Assembly: GCF_006716445.1 (NCBI RefSeq) | Contig: NZ_VFPA01000001.1 | Coordinates: 1,240,001 to 1,304,000 of the forward strand | Direction of reading: 5' to 3' | DNA length: 64,000 bases | From: Pseudonocardia kunmingensis | GTDB taxonomy: Bacteria; Actinomycetota; Actinomycetes; Mycobacteriales; Pseudonocardiaceae | Shown: positions 50,108-59,676 of the stretch, piece by piece | Position numbering within the stretch: the stretch's first letter is position 1 | How the letters are laid out: each line of letters starts with the position of its first letter | Position numbers and translations under genes: made by a program | The notes under the pieces: model-generated | Told to the model about the DNA's origin: nothing | What the model saw: the letters and a program-made list of their open reading frames with translations, nothing else | Databases searched by the model: none

Positions 50108-51079
50108 ATGGCGGGTTCCGCCGTCGAGCTGGAGGTCGGCGACCGCGTCGTCCGGCTGAGCAGCCCCGACCGGGTGTACTTCCCGGCGCGCGGGGAGACC
50201 AAGCTCGACCTGGCGCGGTACTACCTCGCGGTCTCCGACGGCATCGTGCGCGCCCTGCGCGACCGCCCGTGCATGCTGCACCGCTTCCCCACCGGCGTCA
50301 CCGGGGAGAAGGTGCACCAGAAGCGGCTGCCCAAGGGCGCGCCCGACTGGGTGCAGACCGTGCGCATCCACTTCCCCCGCTGGAACCGCACCGCCGACGA
50401 GCTGTGCGTCCAGCACCCGGCCGACGTCGTCTGGGCGGTGCAGATGTCCACCGTCGAGTTCCACCCGTGGAACTCCCGGCGGGCCGACACCGAGAAGCCC
50501 GACGAGTGGCGCATCGACATCGACCCGATGCCCGAGGCCGGCTACGCCGACGTCCGGCGCGTCGCCCACGTCGCCCACGAGGTGCTCGACGAGCTCGGCG
50601 CCACCGGCTGGCCGAAGACGTCCGGCGGCAAGGGCATGCACATCTACGTGCGGATCCCGCCCGACCACGGCTTCGCCGACGTCCGGCGCGCCGCGCACGC
50701 CTTCGCCCGCGAGGTGGGCCGCCGCTGCGACCTGGTCGACCTGACGTGGTGGCGCAAGGACCGCGACCCGAAGTCGATCTTCGTGGACTACAACCAGAAC
50801 GCCCGCGACCACACGATCCGCAGCGCCTACTCCGTGCGGGGGGTGCCCGAGGCGATCGTCTCCACCCCCATCCGCTGGGACGAGGTCGACGACGCCGACC
50901 CGCGCGACTTCACCATCGCCACCGTCCCCGCCCGCTTCGCCGAGCTCGGCGACCTGCACGCCGGCATCGACGAGCACGTGTTCCTGATCGACGAGCTGCT
51001 CGAGTGGGCCGACCGCGACGCCCGCGAGGGCGCCGAGAGCCCGCCCGACGCCGAGGAAGCCCAGGACCTCGACGCCTGA
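50108..51079 (+). CDS. LigD-type polymerase/primase domain protein (Prim-PolC-like)
   Basis: 323 aa archaeo-eukaryotic primase superfamily protein, stand-alone LigD polymerase domain. Seen: DLARYYLAVSDGIVRALRDRP, LHRFPTGVTGEKVHQKRLPK, RIDIDPMP (catalytic DxD), TSGGKGMHIYVRI (nucleotide-binding His) and VDYNQNARDHTIRSAYSVRG. Adds ribo- or deoxynucleotides in end joining or short-gap repair. In mycobacteria Prim-PolC is adjacent to LigC; here LigC is 2.2 kb away with a mismatch glycosylase between. Confidence 0.92.
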   Translation: MAGSAVELEVGDRVVRLSSPDRVYFPARGETKLDLARYYLAVSDGIVRALRDRPCMLHRFPTGVTGEKVHQKRLPKGAPDWVQTVRIHFPRWNRTADELCVQHPADVVWAVQMSTVEFHPWNSRRADTEKPDEWRIDIDPMPEAGYADVRRVAHVAHEVLDELGATGWPKTSGGKGMHIYVRIPPDHGFADVRRAAHAFAREVGRRCDLVDLTWWRKDRDPKSIFVDYNQNARDHTIRSAYSVRGVPEAIVSTPIRWDEVDDADPRDFTIATVPARFAELGDLHAGIDEHVFLIDELLEWADRDAREGAESPPDAEEAQDLDA

Positions 51080-51097
51080 GCGCGCCTCGGAGCACCG

Positions 51098-51165
51098 CCG
51101 CACACACCCTGGCGAGGCCGCACACAGCGCCGACCGTGTGTGCGGCCGGGCTCCGGTGTGTGCGG
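51098..51165. repeat. Nested repeat, CCGCACACA family
   Basis: CCGCACACACC at 51098 and CCGCACACAGC at 51118 (20 bp apart) face inverted CGTGTGTGCGG (51135-51145) and GGTGTGTGCGG (51155-51165), also 20 bp apart. It occupies the gap between the converging primase and glycosylase genes. Same plan and period as the elements at 23.4-24.8 kb. Confidence 0.75.
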
Positions 51166-51172
51166 TCGCGCC

Positions 51173-51769
51173 TCAGCCGCCGGGCGGCCCGGCTTCCGGG
51201 CCGCGGGCGTCGCGCAGTCCGGCGGCCGCGCGCAGGCGGGCGTACTCGGCGGTCATCGCGGGCAGCTGCCAGTGGGCGTTGAGGCCGCTCGGGTTGGGCA
51301 GCGCCCACACCGCGGTGTCGCCCCACCGCTCCCCCTGCGGCCCGACGGCGGCACGGGGCGCGCGGAACGCGGTCCGGTACGCCGTCACCCCCACGACCGC
51401 CAGCCAGGCAGGCCGGCGCGCCGCCACCAGACCGCGCAGCCGCTGCCCGCCCGCCACCAGCTCGGCCGGCGTCAGCTCGTCGGCGCGGGCCGTCGCGCGG
51501 GGTGCCATGTTCGTGATGCCCAGCCCGAGGCCGCGCAGCTCCCCCTGCTCGGCGGGCCGCAGCAGCCGGGGCGTGAACCCGGCGCCGTGCAGGGCGGGCC
51601 AGAACCGGTTGCCCGGGCGGGCGAAGTGGTGCCCGGTCACCGCGGACACGAGGCCGGGGTTGATGCCGCAGAACAGCACGCGCAGCGGTGGGTCGCCGGA
51701 GCCCGGCAGCACGTCGTCGAGGAGGCGGTCGCGGGCGGCCTCCAGCTCGGCTCGGGTGAAGCGGGGCAC
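51173..51769 (-). CDS. mug: G/U mismatch-specific DNA glycosylase (Mug/TDG)
   Basis: 198 aa. Uracil-DNA-glycosylase superfamily with motif 1 VLFCGINPGLVSA (GINPG, the Mug form), GITNMAPRATARADEL, WLAVVGVTAYRTAF and motif 2 WALPNPSGLNAHW. Removes U or T from mismatches and ethenocytosine. Sits convergently with the primase gene and 1.5 kb from ligC, forming a base-excision/gap-repair neighbourhood. Confidence 0.92.
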   Translation of the reverse strand: MPRFTRAELEAARDRLLDDVLPGSGDPPLRVLFCGINPGLVSAVTGHHFARPGNRFWPALHGAGFTPRLLRPAEQGELRGLGLGITNMAPRATARADELTPAELVAGGQRLRGLVAARRPAWLAVVGVTAYRTAFRAPRAAVGPQGERWGDTAVWALPNPSGLNAHWQLPAMTAEYARLRAAAGLRDARGPEAGPPGG

Positions 51770-51896
51770 GCCCTCATGCTCTCGTGACCACGGTCGACGT
51801 CGACCCCACGGGTCTCCCGGGCGTCCACCAGACCCATGGCGTCCACGGCAATGGCGTCGATCAGCTCGAGAGCCTCCGCCGCGGGTCCGGTCCCGC

Positions 51897-52730
51897 TCAC
51901 GCGGCCACCGCGATCAGCCCCACCGCCGCGCCCGCGAGCCCCAGCCCGGCCGTCTGCGCCGCCGTGAGCCGCTCGCGCAGCACCGTGAGGCCGAGCAGCA
52001 CCGGCACCACCGGGTAGAGCGCGGTCAGCACCACCGCCACGGCGAGCAGCTGCTGCCGCGTGGCGAGGGTGTAGCAGGCGATCGCGAGGGTGCCGACCGC
52101 CCCGCTGGCCACGGCCGCGAGCGCGAGCCGCCGCGGCATCCGCAGCGAGGCGCGGGCGGCGCGCAGCACCGGCAGGATCGTGACGACCGACGCGACGCGG
52201 CTCGCGACGAGCGGCCAGAGCCCTGCGGCCGGGTCCACCGGCACGAGCGCGACGAACTGCAGCGCGAACCCCAGCCCGGACACCAGGCCGTCCGCGCTCC
52301 CGGCGGCCGTCGGACGGCCGCACCCGACCCGGGTGATCAACCAGAGCGCGGGCGCCGCGGCGGCGATCCCCAGCCACGCGAGCACCGAGGGCCGCTCCCC
52401 CAGGAGCGTCACACCGACGAGTACCGGCAGCACGACGCCGCCGACATCGCTGAGCGGCACCACCACCGAGAGCTGCCCGGTGCCCATCCCGCGGAACAGG
52501 AACGCGATGCCGATCCCGGTGCCGACGCCGGACAGCGCGCCCCAGCCGAGCGCGCCCGCCGTCACCGCGGGTGCCGGCACGAGCAGTGCCGCCACCAGGA
52601 TCAGCGCGGTCCCGCCGAGCTGCGCCACGAGCGCGACGGCGGCGCTGTGCACGCGGCGGGCGAGCAGCGCGCTGACGAAGTCGGTGATCCCGAAGCAGAG
52701 CGCCGCGCCGAGCGCGAGCGCCTCACCCAT
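51897..52730 (-). CDS. EamA/DMT-family membrane transporter
   Basis: 277 aa from ATG 52730 (GTG 52739 possible). Ten hydrophobic helices in two EamA halves; the second half begins about VSGLGFALQFVALVP and ends VLTALYPVVPVLLGLTVLRERLT, the family signature. Substrate unknown: exporter of metabolites or xenobiotics. Start overlaps the MarR stop by 8 bp, so both are on one transcript and the MarR protein probably regulates it. The 127 bp after it contains no convincing gene. Confidence 0.87.
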   Translation of the reverse strand: MGEALALGAALCFGITDFVSALLARRVHSAAVALVAQLGGTALILVAALLVPAPAVTAGALGWGALSGVGTGIGIAFLFRGMGTGQLSVVVPLSDVGGVVLPVLVGVTLLGERPSVLAWLGIAAAAPALWLITRVGCGRPTAAGSADGLVSGLGFALQFVALVPVDPAAGLWPLVASRVASVVTILPVLRAARASLRMPRRLALAAVASGAVGTLAIACYTLATRQQLLAVAVVLTALYPVVPVLLGLTVLRERLTAAQTAGLGLAGAAVGLIAVAA

Positions 52731-53262
52731 CGTCCACACCCCGCTCGTCGTCGCGCTCGGCCTGCCCCACCGGGCAGATCGCGCCCGCCTCGGTGCACGT
52801 GGGCCGGTCGCACAGCCGGCACACCCGCTCCGAGCTGCCGACCTCGCCGTAGACGGCCCCCAGCAGGCGCTCCAGCACGGCGGCGAGCGACTCCTGCTCG
52901 GCGGGCGTGAGGGTGCCGACGAGCGCGGTGAGCCGGCCGCCGCGCGCGTCCAGCAGGTCCGCCGACGCCGCGCGCCCGGCGTCGGTGGGGTGCACGGCCA
53001 CCCACCTGCCCAGCGTCGGGCGGCGCTCGACGAGCCCGCGTGCTTCCAGCGCGTCGACCATCCGTGCGGCGGCGGACTGCGTCAGCCCGACCCGGCGCCC
53101 CAGCTCGGTGACGCTGATCCCCGGATCCGCGCCCAGCACGACGAGGGCCGCCGCGCCGCTCCCGCTGGTGCCGGCGGCCGCGGTGGCCCCGGCCAGGACG
53201 AGGTCGGTGACGGCCAGCGCGGCCGCTCCGAGCAGGTTCGCGGTCCTGCGTTCGTCATGCAT
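52723..53262 (-). CDS. MarR-family regulator with C-terminal Cys cluster
   Basis: 179 aa. Winged helix: ISVTELGRRVGLTQSAAARMVDALEARGLVERRPTLGRWVAV in pattern. The last ~35 residues carry CRLCDRPTC and CPVGQAERD, four Cys able to bind a metal or form disulfides, so metal or oxidant sensing is likely. A perfect 17-bp palindrome overlaps its start (53257-53273). Co-transcribed with the DMT transporter gene and divergent from ligC. Confidence 0.87.
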   Translation of the reverse strand: MHDERRTANLLGAAALAVTDLVLAGATAAAGTSGSGAAALVVLGADPGISVTELGRRVGLTQSAAARMVDALEARGLVERRPTLGRWVAVHPTDAGRAASADLLDARGGRLTALVGTLTPAEQESLAAVLERLLGAVYGEVGSSERVCRLCDRPTCTEAGAICPVGQAERDDERGVDDG

Positions 53263-53273
53263 GACTCATGCAT
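53257..53273. promoter_or_regulatory. Operator palindrome at the marR start
   Basis: ATGCATGA-C-TCATGCAT, perfect 8-bp arms, overlaps the MarR start codon and lies 49 bp before ligC. Size and symmetry suit a MarR dimer, so autorepression and possible control of ligC are inferred. Confidence 0.75.
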
Positions 53274-53321
53274 AACACGGACCACCTGACAGCGCAGCCC
53301 GGAACGAGCAGACTGGCCCTC

Positions 53322-54398
53322 GTGCGCCTCCCCGTCATGCCGCCCGTCGCGCCGATGCTGGCCAAGCCGATCGCGAACATCCCGGCGGGCCAGATGTACG
53401 AGCCGAAGTGGGACGGCTTCCGCTCGATCGTCTTCCGCGACGGCGACGAGGTCGAGATCGGCAGCCGCAACGAGCGCCCGATGACCCGGTACTTCCCCGA
53501 GGTCGTGGACGCGATCAGGGCGAACTTCCCGGACCGCGCGGTCGTCGACGGGGAGATCGTGGTCGCCGACACCGCCCGCAACACCCTCGACTTCGACGCC
53601 CTGCAGCAGCGCATCCACCCCGCCGCGAGCCGCGTGACACTGCTGTCCGAGCAGACGCCGGCGAGCTTCATCGCCTTCGACCTGCTCGCCCTCGGCGACG
53701 ACGACCTCACCGAGCGGCCCCTCGAGGAGCGCCGTGCGCTGCTGGAGGAGGCGTTCGGGAACGTCGCGCCGCCGATCCACCTCACGCCGGTCACCCGCGA
53801 CCTCGACACGGCACGGCGGTGGTTCGAGCAGTTCGAGGGCGCCGGGCTGGACGGGCTCATCGCCAAGAAGCTCGACCTGCGCTACCAGCCCGACAAGCGC
53901 GTCATGAGCAAGATCAAGCACGAGCGCACGGCCGACTGCGTGGTGGCCGGCTACCGGGTGCACAAGTCCGGCCCGGACGCCCTCGGCTCGCTGCTGCTGG
54001 GCCTCTACGACGACCGCGGGGTGCTGAACTCGATCGGCGTCGTCGGCGCGTTCCCGATGGCCACCCGCCGCGCCCTGCTCACCGAGCTGCAGCCGCTGGT
54101 CACCACGTTCGAGGGCCACCCGTGGGACTGGGCCGCCCACATGCAGGGCGAGCGGACCCCGCGCAAGAACGAGACGAGCCGCTGGAACGCGGGCAAGGAC
54201 CTGTCGTTCGTGCCGCTGCGCCCGGAGCGCGTGGTCGAGGTCCGCTACGACTACATGGAGGGCGACCGGTTCCGCCACACCGCGCAGTTCGTGCGCTGGC
54301 GCCCGGACCGCGAGCCGGCGTCCTGCACGTACGAGCAGCTGGAGCGGCCGGTGGAGTTCGACCTGGCCGACGTGCTCACGGCGGCGACCCGCACCTGA
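53322..54398 (+). CDS. ligC: ATP-dependent DNA ligase, LigC type
   Basis: 358 aa from GTG 53322 (MRLPVMPPVAPMLAKPI), matching the mycobacterial LigC start; the ATG at 53268 would overlap the operator. Adenylation Lys29 in YEPKWDGFR (motif I), then RYFPEVVDAIRAN, VVDGEIVV (III), FDLLALGDDD (IIIa), GLDGLIAKKLDLRY (IV), and KIKHERTADCVVAGYRVHK (V). Seals nicks with ATP, in repair alongside Prim-PolC and the glycosylase encoded upstream. Confidence 0.93.
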   Translation: MRLPVMPPVAPMLAKPIANIPAGQMYEPKWDGFRSIVFRDGDEVEIGSRNERPMTRYFPEVVDAIRANFPDRAVVDGEIVVADTARNTLDFDALQQRIHPAASRVTLLSEQTPASFIAFDLLALGDDDLTERPLEERRALLEEAFGNVAPPIHLTPVTRDLDTARRWFEQFEGAGLDGLIAKKLDLRYQPDKRVMSKIKHERTADCVVAGYRVHKSGPDALGSLLLGLYDDRGVLNSIGVVGAFPMATRRALLTELQPLVTTFEGHPWDWAAHMQGERTPRKNETSRWNAGKDLSFVPLRPERVVEVRYDYMEGDRFRHTAQFVRWRPDREPASCTYEQLERPVEFDLADVLTAATRT

Positions 54399-54428
54399 CC
54401 CGGCGCGCCGGGGCCGCTGTGGCGGGTC

Positions 54429-55688
54429 CTACGGTGTCGAGGGGCCCTCGGCACCGGCCAGCCTGCTCGCCCGGGCACGCAGGTAGCGCTGCTCGGGCCG
54501 GCTCGCGGTCCGGCGGGCGGCAGCCTCGAACGCCGTCCGCGCGGCCTCGCGGTCGCCGTGGAGCTCCAGCAGGTGGGCCCGCACGGCGTGCAGGCGGTGG
54601 TGCCCGGCGAGCTTGCGGTCGCGTTCGAGCTCCTCCAGCAGGTCGAGGCCGGCGCGCGGGCCACGCACCATCGCCACCGCGACCGCGCGGTTGAGCTGCG
54701 GCACCGGGCCGGGCTCGAACCGGACGAGCAGGTCGTACAGCGCGAGGATCTGCGCCCAGTCGGTGTTCTCGGCGCGGTCGGCCTCGCTGTGCACGGCCGC
54801 GATCGCCGCCTGGATCTGGTACGGGCCGATCGGCGTCCGGTTCAACACGTCGGTGAGCAGGGCCGTGCCCTCGCTGATCGCCGCCCGGTCCCACCGGCCG
54901 CGGTCCTGCTCGGCGAGCGGGACGACGCTGCCGTCGTCCCGGGTCCGCGCGGCCCGCCGGGCCTCCGTGAGCAGCATCAGAGCCAGGAGCCCGGCCACCT
55001 CGCCGTCGTCGGGCAGGAGGCGCCGCACCTGGCGGGCGAGTCGGATGGCCTCGCCGGTCAGCTCGCCGCGGTGCACGTCCGGGCCCGACGTCGCGAGGTA
55101 GCCCTCGTTGAAGACGAGGTAGAGCACGTGCAGCACCGCGCCCAGCCGCTGCGGGCGCTCGGCGGGCGCGGGCGGCGCGAACCGGCCGCCCGCAGCCTTG
55201 ATCTGCTGTTTCGCCCGGCTGATGCGCTGCGCCATCGTGGCCTCCGGCGTGAGGAAGGCACGGGCGATCTCGGCGGTCGTGAGCCCGCCGACGGCGCGCA
55301 GCGTCAGGGCGACCTGGGACGGTGGCGACAGCGTCGGGTGGCAGCACAGGAACAGCAGGGTGAGGGCGTCGTCGGCGGCGGGCCGTACGGCGTCCGCGGC
55401 CGGCGACACCCGCGCCTCGGACGGGAGCCGCGCGGCGTCGATCTCCTCGCGCCGCCGCCGGGCCGCGTCGCTGCGCAGCTGGTCGGTGAGCCGGCGCGCG
55501 GCCACCGTGATCAACCAGCCGCGGGGGCTCTCCGGGACGCCGTTCTCACCCCACTGCACCGCGGCCGCGAGCAGCGCTTCCTGGACGGCGTCCTCGCACG
55601 CGTCGAAGCGACCGTGGTGGCGCACGAGCGCCGCGAGCACCTGCGGCGCGAGCTCACGCAGCAGGGCGCCGACGTCGTCGCCCACCAC
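54429..55688 (-). CDS. ECF sigma factor with C-terminal extension (ECF42-like)
   Basis: 419 aa from GTG 55688 behind GAGGG. Residues 1-165 hold sigma-2 (RFDACEDAVQEALLAAAVQWGENG, PRGWLITVAARRLTDQLRSD) and sigma-4 (LRAVGGLTTAEIARAFLTPEATMAQRISRAKQQI). The remaining 250 residues are a helical TPR-like extension (DUF6596), with HVLYLVFNEGYLATSG and LNRAVAVAMVRGP. This plan together with an adjacent DGPF/YCII protein defines ECF42-type sigma factors, which have no anti-sigma factor. Signal unknown. Confidence 0.9.
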   Translation of the reverse strand: MVGDDVGALLRELAPQVLAALVRHHGRFDACEDAVQEALLAAAVQWGENGVPESPRGWLITVAARRLTDQLRSDAARRRREEIDAARLPSEARVSPAADAVRPAADDALTLLFLCCHPTLSPPSQVALTLRAVGGLTTAEIARAFLTPEATMAQRISRAKQQIKAAGGRFAPPAPAERPQRLGAVLHVLYLVFNEGYLATSGPDVHRGELTGEAIRLARQVRRLLPDDGEVAGLLALMLLTEARRAARTRDDGSVVPLAEQDRGRWDRAAISEGTALLTDVLNRTPIGPYQIQAAIAAVHSEADRAENTDWAQILALYDLLVRFEPGPVPQLNRAVAVAMVRGPRAGLDLLEELERDRKLAGHHRLHAVRAHLLELHGDREAARTAFEAAARRTASRPEQRYLRARASRLAGAEGPSTP

Positions 55689-55696
55689 GACGGCCC

Positions 55697-56068
55697 TCAG
55701 AACCCGCGGCCGGCGACGTCGACGGCCTCCCGGATCTCGACCCGGTCCCACCGGGCGTCCGGGATCCGGGCGGCGATCTCGGCCGCCCGGTCGGGGCTCG
55801 CGCACTCCACCAGGTAGTAGCCCACGAGGTGCTCCTTGGCCTCCGCGTACGGGCCGTCGGTGCTGACGACCCCGTCGCGCACCCGGACCGTACGGGCCGT
55901 GCCTGCGTCCTCCAGCGCGGCCGACAGCACGAGCTCCCCGGAACGCAGCAGGTCGGCGTCGATCGCCGCGTGCTCCGCGCCGGCCCGCCCGCCGAGCGCC
56001 TCCTGCTCGGCAGGCGTCAGCGCGTCCCAGTTCGCCGGGTTGCGCCAGATCATCAGCATGAACTTCAC
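55697..56068 (-). CDS. YCII-related DGPF-domain protein
   Basis: 123 aa, GTG 56068 behind GGGGAG. MLMIWRNPANWDALTPAE at the start and VVSTDGPYAEAKEHLVGYYLVE (DGP motif) are family marks of the ferredoxin-like YCII fold. In ECF42 systems such proteins are the sigma-factor targets and may sense the signal. Ends 8 bp before the sigma gene on the same strand. Confidence 0.9.
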   Translation of the reverse strand: MKFMLMIWRNPANWDALTPAEQEALGGRAGAEHAAIDADLLRSGELVLSAALEDAGTARTVRVRDGVVSTDGPYAEAKEHLVGYYLVECASPDRAAEIAARIPDARWDRVEIREAVDVAGRGF

Positions 56069-56147
56069 GGGTCTCCCCTCCCGATGTCGAGGACGCCGCA
56101 GCGGCTCCGATGTCCCCGCGTCACCGAACCGGAACGAGGAGCCTCCC

Positions 56148-57377
56148 ATGACCACCACCACCGCATCGACACCCTCGAACGGGTCCCGGCTGCGGTCCCG
56201 CCTGCTCCCCCTGCACATCGCCGTGTTCCTGCAGGGGTTCGCCTTCTGGGTGCCGGTGGAGAAGCTGTTCATGAACGAGATCGGCTTCACCGCCGCGAGC
56301 ATCGGCCTGATGGCCGCGGCCTACGCAGCGGTCGTGCCGCTGCTCGAGGTGCCCTCCGGGATCCTCGCCGACCGGTGGAGCCGGCGCGGTGTGCTCGTGG
56401 TGTCCAGCGCGGCGCTCACGGTGAGCGCGCTGTTCGGCGGGCTCAGCCACGACGTGCCCACCTACGTCCTGAGCGCACTCGTGCTCGGCGTGTTCTTCGC
56501 GATGAGCTCCGGCACGCTGGACTCCGTCGTCTACGACACCGTGCTCGAGGAGACCGGCGACAGCGCGGCGTTCGAGCGGCAGCTCGGGCACTCCCGCCTT
56601 GTGAACAGCGCCGCGATGGTCCTCAGCTCGCTGCTGGGCGGCGGGCTGGCCGCGCTGCTGGGCACGCGCGCCACCTACCTGCTGACCGTGCCGGTCGCGG
56701 TCCTGTCGATCGTCGCGCTGCTGCGGTTCACCGAACCGACGCTGCACCGGCCCGCCGAGCCGACCCCGCTGCGCGCGCACCTCGCGCTCACCTACCGGGC
56801 GCTCGCCCGGCGCGGGCGGCTGCTGCCGATCGTCACCCTGTCGGTGCTCGCCGGGCTGGTCCTGCAGGTGGTCCTCGAGTTCGGGCCGCTGTGGCTGGTG
56901 GCGCTGGCCGCGCCGGCCGCGCTGTACGGGCCGTACTGGGCGGGCGTCGTCTCCGCGCTGGGGCTCGGTGGGCTGGTCGCAGGCCGCTTCCCCCTCGGAC
57001 GGCCGCGCGCCGCGGCGGTGGCCGCCGCGCTGATGGTGCTGGCCGGCGTCGCGCTGAGCACCAGCAGCCACGTCGTCGTCGTGGCGGTCGCGCAGGTGCT
57101 GCTCGCCCTGCTGGTCGTGGCCGCGGGCATCCACGTGGCGCGGCTGCTGCACGACGCCGTGCCGTCCACCGTGCGGGCCGGGGTCGCGTCCGGCGTCAGC
57201 ACGCTCACCTGGCTCGTGTTCCTGCCGGTCGCGCTGGGCATCGGGCTGCTCACCGAGCAGCAGGGCGTGCACGCGTCCGGCTTCCTGGTCACCGCGTTCG
57301 CGGCGGCGAGCGGTGGCCTGCTCGTCGCGACGGCGCTGCGCGGTGGCGCCGCTCAGACCTGCGACGCCGCCAGCTGA
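56148..57377 (+). CDS. MFS transporter
   Basis: 409 aa, ATG behind GAGGAG, divergent from the YCII/sigma pair (79 bp). Twelve hydrophobic helices; the TM2-3 loop reads [15 protein letters not shown]. The first TM has [16 protein letters not shown], found in small drug-efflux-like MFS proteins. Substrate not inferable. Its 3' end overlaps rlmN by 25 bp on the opposite strand. Confidence 0.87.
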   Translation: MTTTTASTPSNGSRLRSRLLPLHIAVFLQGFAFWVPVEKLFMNEIGFTAASIGLMAAAYAAVVPLLEVPSGILADRWSRRGVLVVSSAALTVSALFGGLSHDVPTYVLSALVLGVFFAMSSGTLDSVVYDTVLEETGDSAAFERQLGHSRLVNSAAMVLSSLLGGGLAALLGTRATYLLTVPVAVLSIVALLRFTEPTLHRPAEPTPLRAHLALTYRALARRGRLLPIVTLSVLAGLVLQVVLEFGPLWLVALAAPAALYGPYWAGVVSALGLGGLVAGRFPLGRPRAAAVAAALMVLAGVALSTSSHVVVVAVAQVLLALLVVAAGIHVARLLHDAVPSTVRAGVASGVSTLTWLVFLPVALGIGLLTEQQGVHASGFLVTAFAAASGGLLVATALRGGAAQTCDAAS

Positions 57378-58459
57378 CCGCACGCCGCCGCGATCTCGCG
57401 GCCGCGGGTGTCGCGCACGGTGCAGGCGACGCCCGCGGCCTGCACGCGCGCGACGAACTCGTCCTGCACCCGCCGCGGCGAGGCGTCCCACTGGCTACCC
57501 GGTGTGGGGTTGAGCGGGATGAGGTTGACGTGCACGCGCGCGGTGCCGACGTGCTGCCGCAGCAGCTTCCCGAGCAGGTCGGCCCGCCACGGGTGGTCGT
57601 TGACGTCGCGGATGAGCGCGTACTCGATCGACACCCGCCGCCCGGTGGTCTTCGCGTAGCGCCGGGCCGCGTCCAGCACCTCGCCGACCTTCCAGCGGTT
57701 GTTCACCGGCACGAGCGTGTCGCGCAGCTCGTCGTCGGGGGTGTGCAGCGACACCGCGAGCGTGACCGGCAGCCCCTCCGCGGCGAGCCGGTCGATCGCC
57801 GGCACCAGCCCGACCGTCGAGACGGTGACGCCGCGCGCGGAGATCCCGAGCCCGTCCGGCGACGGCGACGTGATCCGCCGGACGGCCGCGACCACGCGCT
57901 TGTAGTTGGCGAGCGGCTCGCCCATGCCCATGAACACGACGTTGGACAGCCGCGTGGGCGCGCCGAGCGCGCCGTCCCGGGCCGCGGCGGCCGCCTGCCG
58001 GACCTGCTCCACGATCTCGCCGGTGGACAGGTTGCGCTGCAGCCCGCCCTGCCCGGTGGCGCAGAACGGGCAGGCCATCCCGCAGCCGGCCTGGCTGGAC
58101 ACGCAGACCGTGGCGCGGTCCGGGTAGCCCATCAGCACCGACTCGGCGCGGGTGCCGTCGTGGCCCTTCCACAGCGTCTTGCGGGTGGTGCCGTCGTCGC
58201 ACTCCTGCTCGAGCACCGGGGTGACCAGCGGCGGCAGCAGCTCGCGCAGCGTGTCGCGCGCCGCCGCGGGCAGGTCGGTCATCGCGTCGACGTCGGCGGT
58301 GAACCGGCCGTAGTAGTGGCGGGCGAGCTGGTCGGCGCGGAACCCGGGCAGGCCGAGCTCGCCGATCGCGGCCCGGCGGTCGGCCGGGTCGAGATCGGCG
58401 AGGTGGCGCGGCGGCTGGGCGCGCCGCGGCGCGTCGAACACGAGCGGGAGGGAAGTCAT
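57353..58459 (-). CDS. rlmN: 23S rRNA (A2503)/tRNA (A37) C2-methyltransferase
   Basis: 368 aa, ATG overlapping the upstream stop. Radical-SAM CxxxCxxC in [46 protein letters not shown] and the methyl-carrying Cys in [11 protein letters not shown] near the C-terminus. Methylates A2503 of 23S rRNA and A37 of some tRNAs. No CFR-type resistance features are apparent. Part of the rlmN-cdsA-frr-pyrH-tsf backbone. Confidence 0.95.
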   Translation of the reverse strand: MTSLPLVFDAPRRAQPPRHLADLDPADRRAAIGELGLPGFRADQLARHYYGRFTADVDAMTDLPAAARDTLRELLPPLVTPVLEQECDDGTTRKTLWKGHDGTRAESVLMGYPDRATVCVSSQAGCGMACPFCATGQGGLQRNLSTGEIVEQVRQAAAAARDGALGAPTRLSNVVFMGMGEPLANYKRVVAAVRRITSPSPDGLGISARGVTVSTVGLVPAIDRLAAEGLPVTLAVSLHTPDDELRDTLVPVNNRWKVGEVLDAARRYAKTTGRRVSIEYALIRDVNDHPWRADLLGKLLRQHVGTARVHVNLIPLNPTPGSQWDASPRRVQDEFVARVQAAGVACTVRDTRGREIAAACGQLAASQV

Positions 58460-59586
58460 GACCCCCCGATTGTGCCAGGTCGCGCCGACTCCCCCCGACG
58501 CCGCAGCACGTAGCCCAGCACGGCCAGCCCCAGCGCCGGCCCCCACACCGGGAACGGGAACACCAGCAGCGCCCACAGCTCACCGGAGCGGATGGATATC
58601 AGCGCCATCGGCACCGCCGCCACGGTGAACAGCGCCGCCACGAACGTGCCGGGCACGACGGCCGCCGCGAGCGGGACCCGCCGTCCCCGCACCACCGGCA
58701 TCCAGCGCGGCCACACCTCGCCCCACCGGGCCACGAGCCCCGTCGTCAGCACCGCTCCCGCCAGCGCGGCACCCCCGAGGAGCAGGCCGTGCAACCGCAT
58801 CTCGGGATGGGCGGCCAGCTCCGCGGCGTCCACGCCCACCGGCCACGGGGTGAGCCAGGTCAGCCGGTGCAGGCCGTAGGGCAGGGCGCAGGCCGCCGCG
58901 ACGACCACCGCGGCCCTCCCCCAGCGCGCCGCCGCCTCCGGGCGGGTCCACCCCGGTGCCGGGTCGCCGCCCCGCTGCACCGCCCGGACGCCGAGCGCGG
59001 CCCACACCAGGGCGCCGACCAGGAAGAACAGCATGATCGCGGGCGGCACGGTCTTCTCCAGGGTGCCGGTGACGACCACCCAGTAGCGGCCCAGCACCCC
59101 GGCGTCGGCGATCCCCGTGCTCCACGCGAGCACACCCACCAGCACGAACACCGCGACGGCCGCCGGTCCGCCGCGCCACCGCCACGCACCGGCGAGCACC
59201 GTGGCGAACAGCACGGGCGGCCCGAGCATCGCCATCGCGTAGCCGGTGAGCGTCAGCGGCGCCACCCCCGGCACCGCGAGCCCGAACACCACCACCCACA
59301 CGGCAGCGATCACCACGACCGCACCGCGCGCCCGGCCCTTCCCGGCGAGCGCGGCGCCCCCCAGCCCGACGAGCCCGGCCCCGACGAGCACCGGCGGCAC
59401 GGCGGCCGCGGGGACGACGTCGAGCAGCGTTCCCCTCGGCTCCCCCGCGACCGGCGCGAACGGGTAGCTACCCGGCCGCAGCCACCACCACAGGCCGAGC
59501 GCGATCGTGAGCGCGGACCATGCGGCGGCGAGGACCGCTCGGCCGGCGACGCCCCTCCGGGTGTCGCCCCAGTTCGTGATCTCCAT
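58456..59586 (-). CDS. Unrecognised polytopic membrane protein
   Basis: 376 aa from ATG 59586 ([12 protein letters not shown]). About ten hydrophobic segments, rich in Ala, Val and Trp. [15 protein letters not shown] follows the first helix, and [19 protein letters not shown] sits in the middle. I do not recognise the family. Its ATGA overlap with rlmN suggests co-expression, though the gene is not part of the usual backbone. An integral-membrane role is all that can be said. Confidence 0.65.
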   Translation of the reverse strand: MEITNWGDTRRGVAGRAVLAAAWSALTIALGLWWWLRPGSYPFAPVAGEPRGTLLDVVPAAAVPPVLVGAGLVGLGGAALAGKGRARGAVVVIAAVWVVVFGLAVPGVAPLTLTGYAMAMLGPPVLFATVLAGAWRWRGGPAAVAVFVLVGVLAWSTGIADAGVLGRYWVVVTGTLEKTVPPAIMLFFLVGALVWAALGVRAVQRGGDPAPGWTRPEAAARWGRAAVVVAAACALPYGLHRLTWLTPWPVGVDAAELAAHPEMRLHGLLLGGAALAGAVLTTGLVARWGEVWPRWMPVVRGRRVPLAAAVVPGTFVAALFTVAAVPMALISIRSGELWALLVFPFPVWGPALGLAVLGYVLRRRGESARPGTIGGS

Positions 59587-59676
59587 GCCGGGAACGATCC
59601 GCCGATCTCGGCGCATGATCCTCCCGGTGCCGGGGGAAGCTCCTCCCCCGGCGGGGGGACGAGGGCCGGGCGGCGG

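Noticed and set aside
51784..51900. Small open frame after the DMT transporter gene (GTG at 51900, minus strand)
   Set aside because: The first ~40 codons look plausible and the GTGA overlap is suggestive, but the frame runs on into the glycosylase gene without a stop, so it is not a defined gene.
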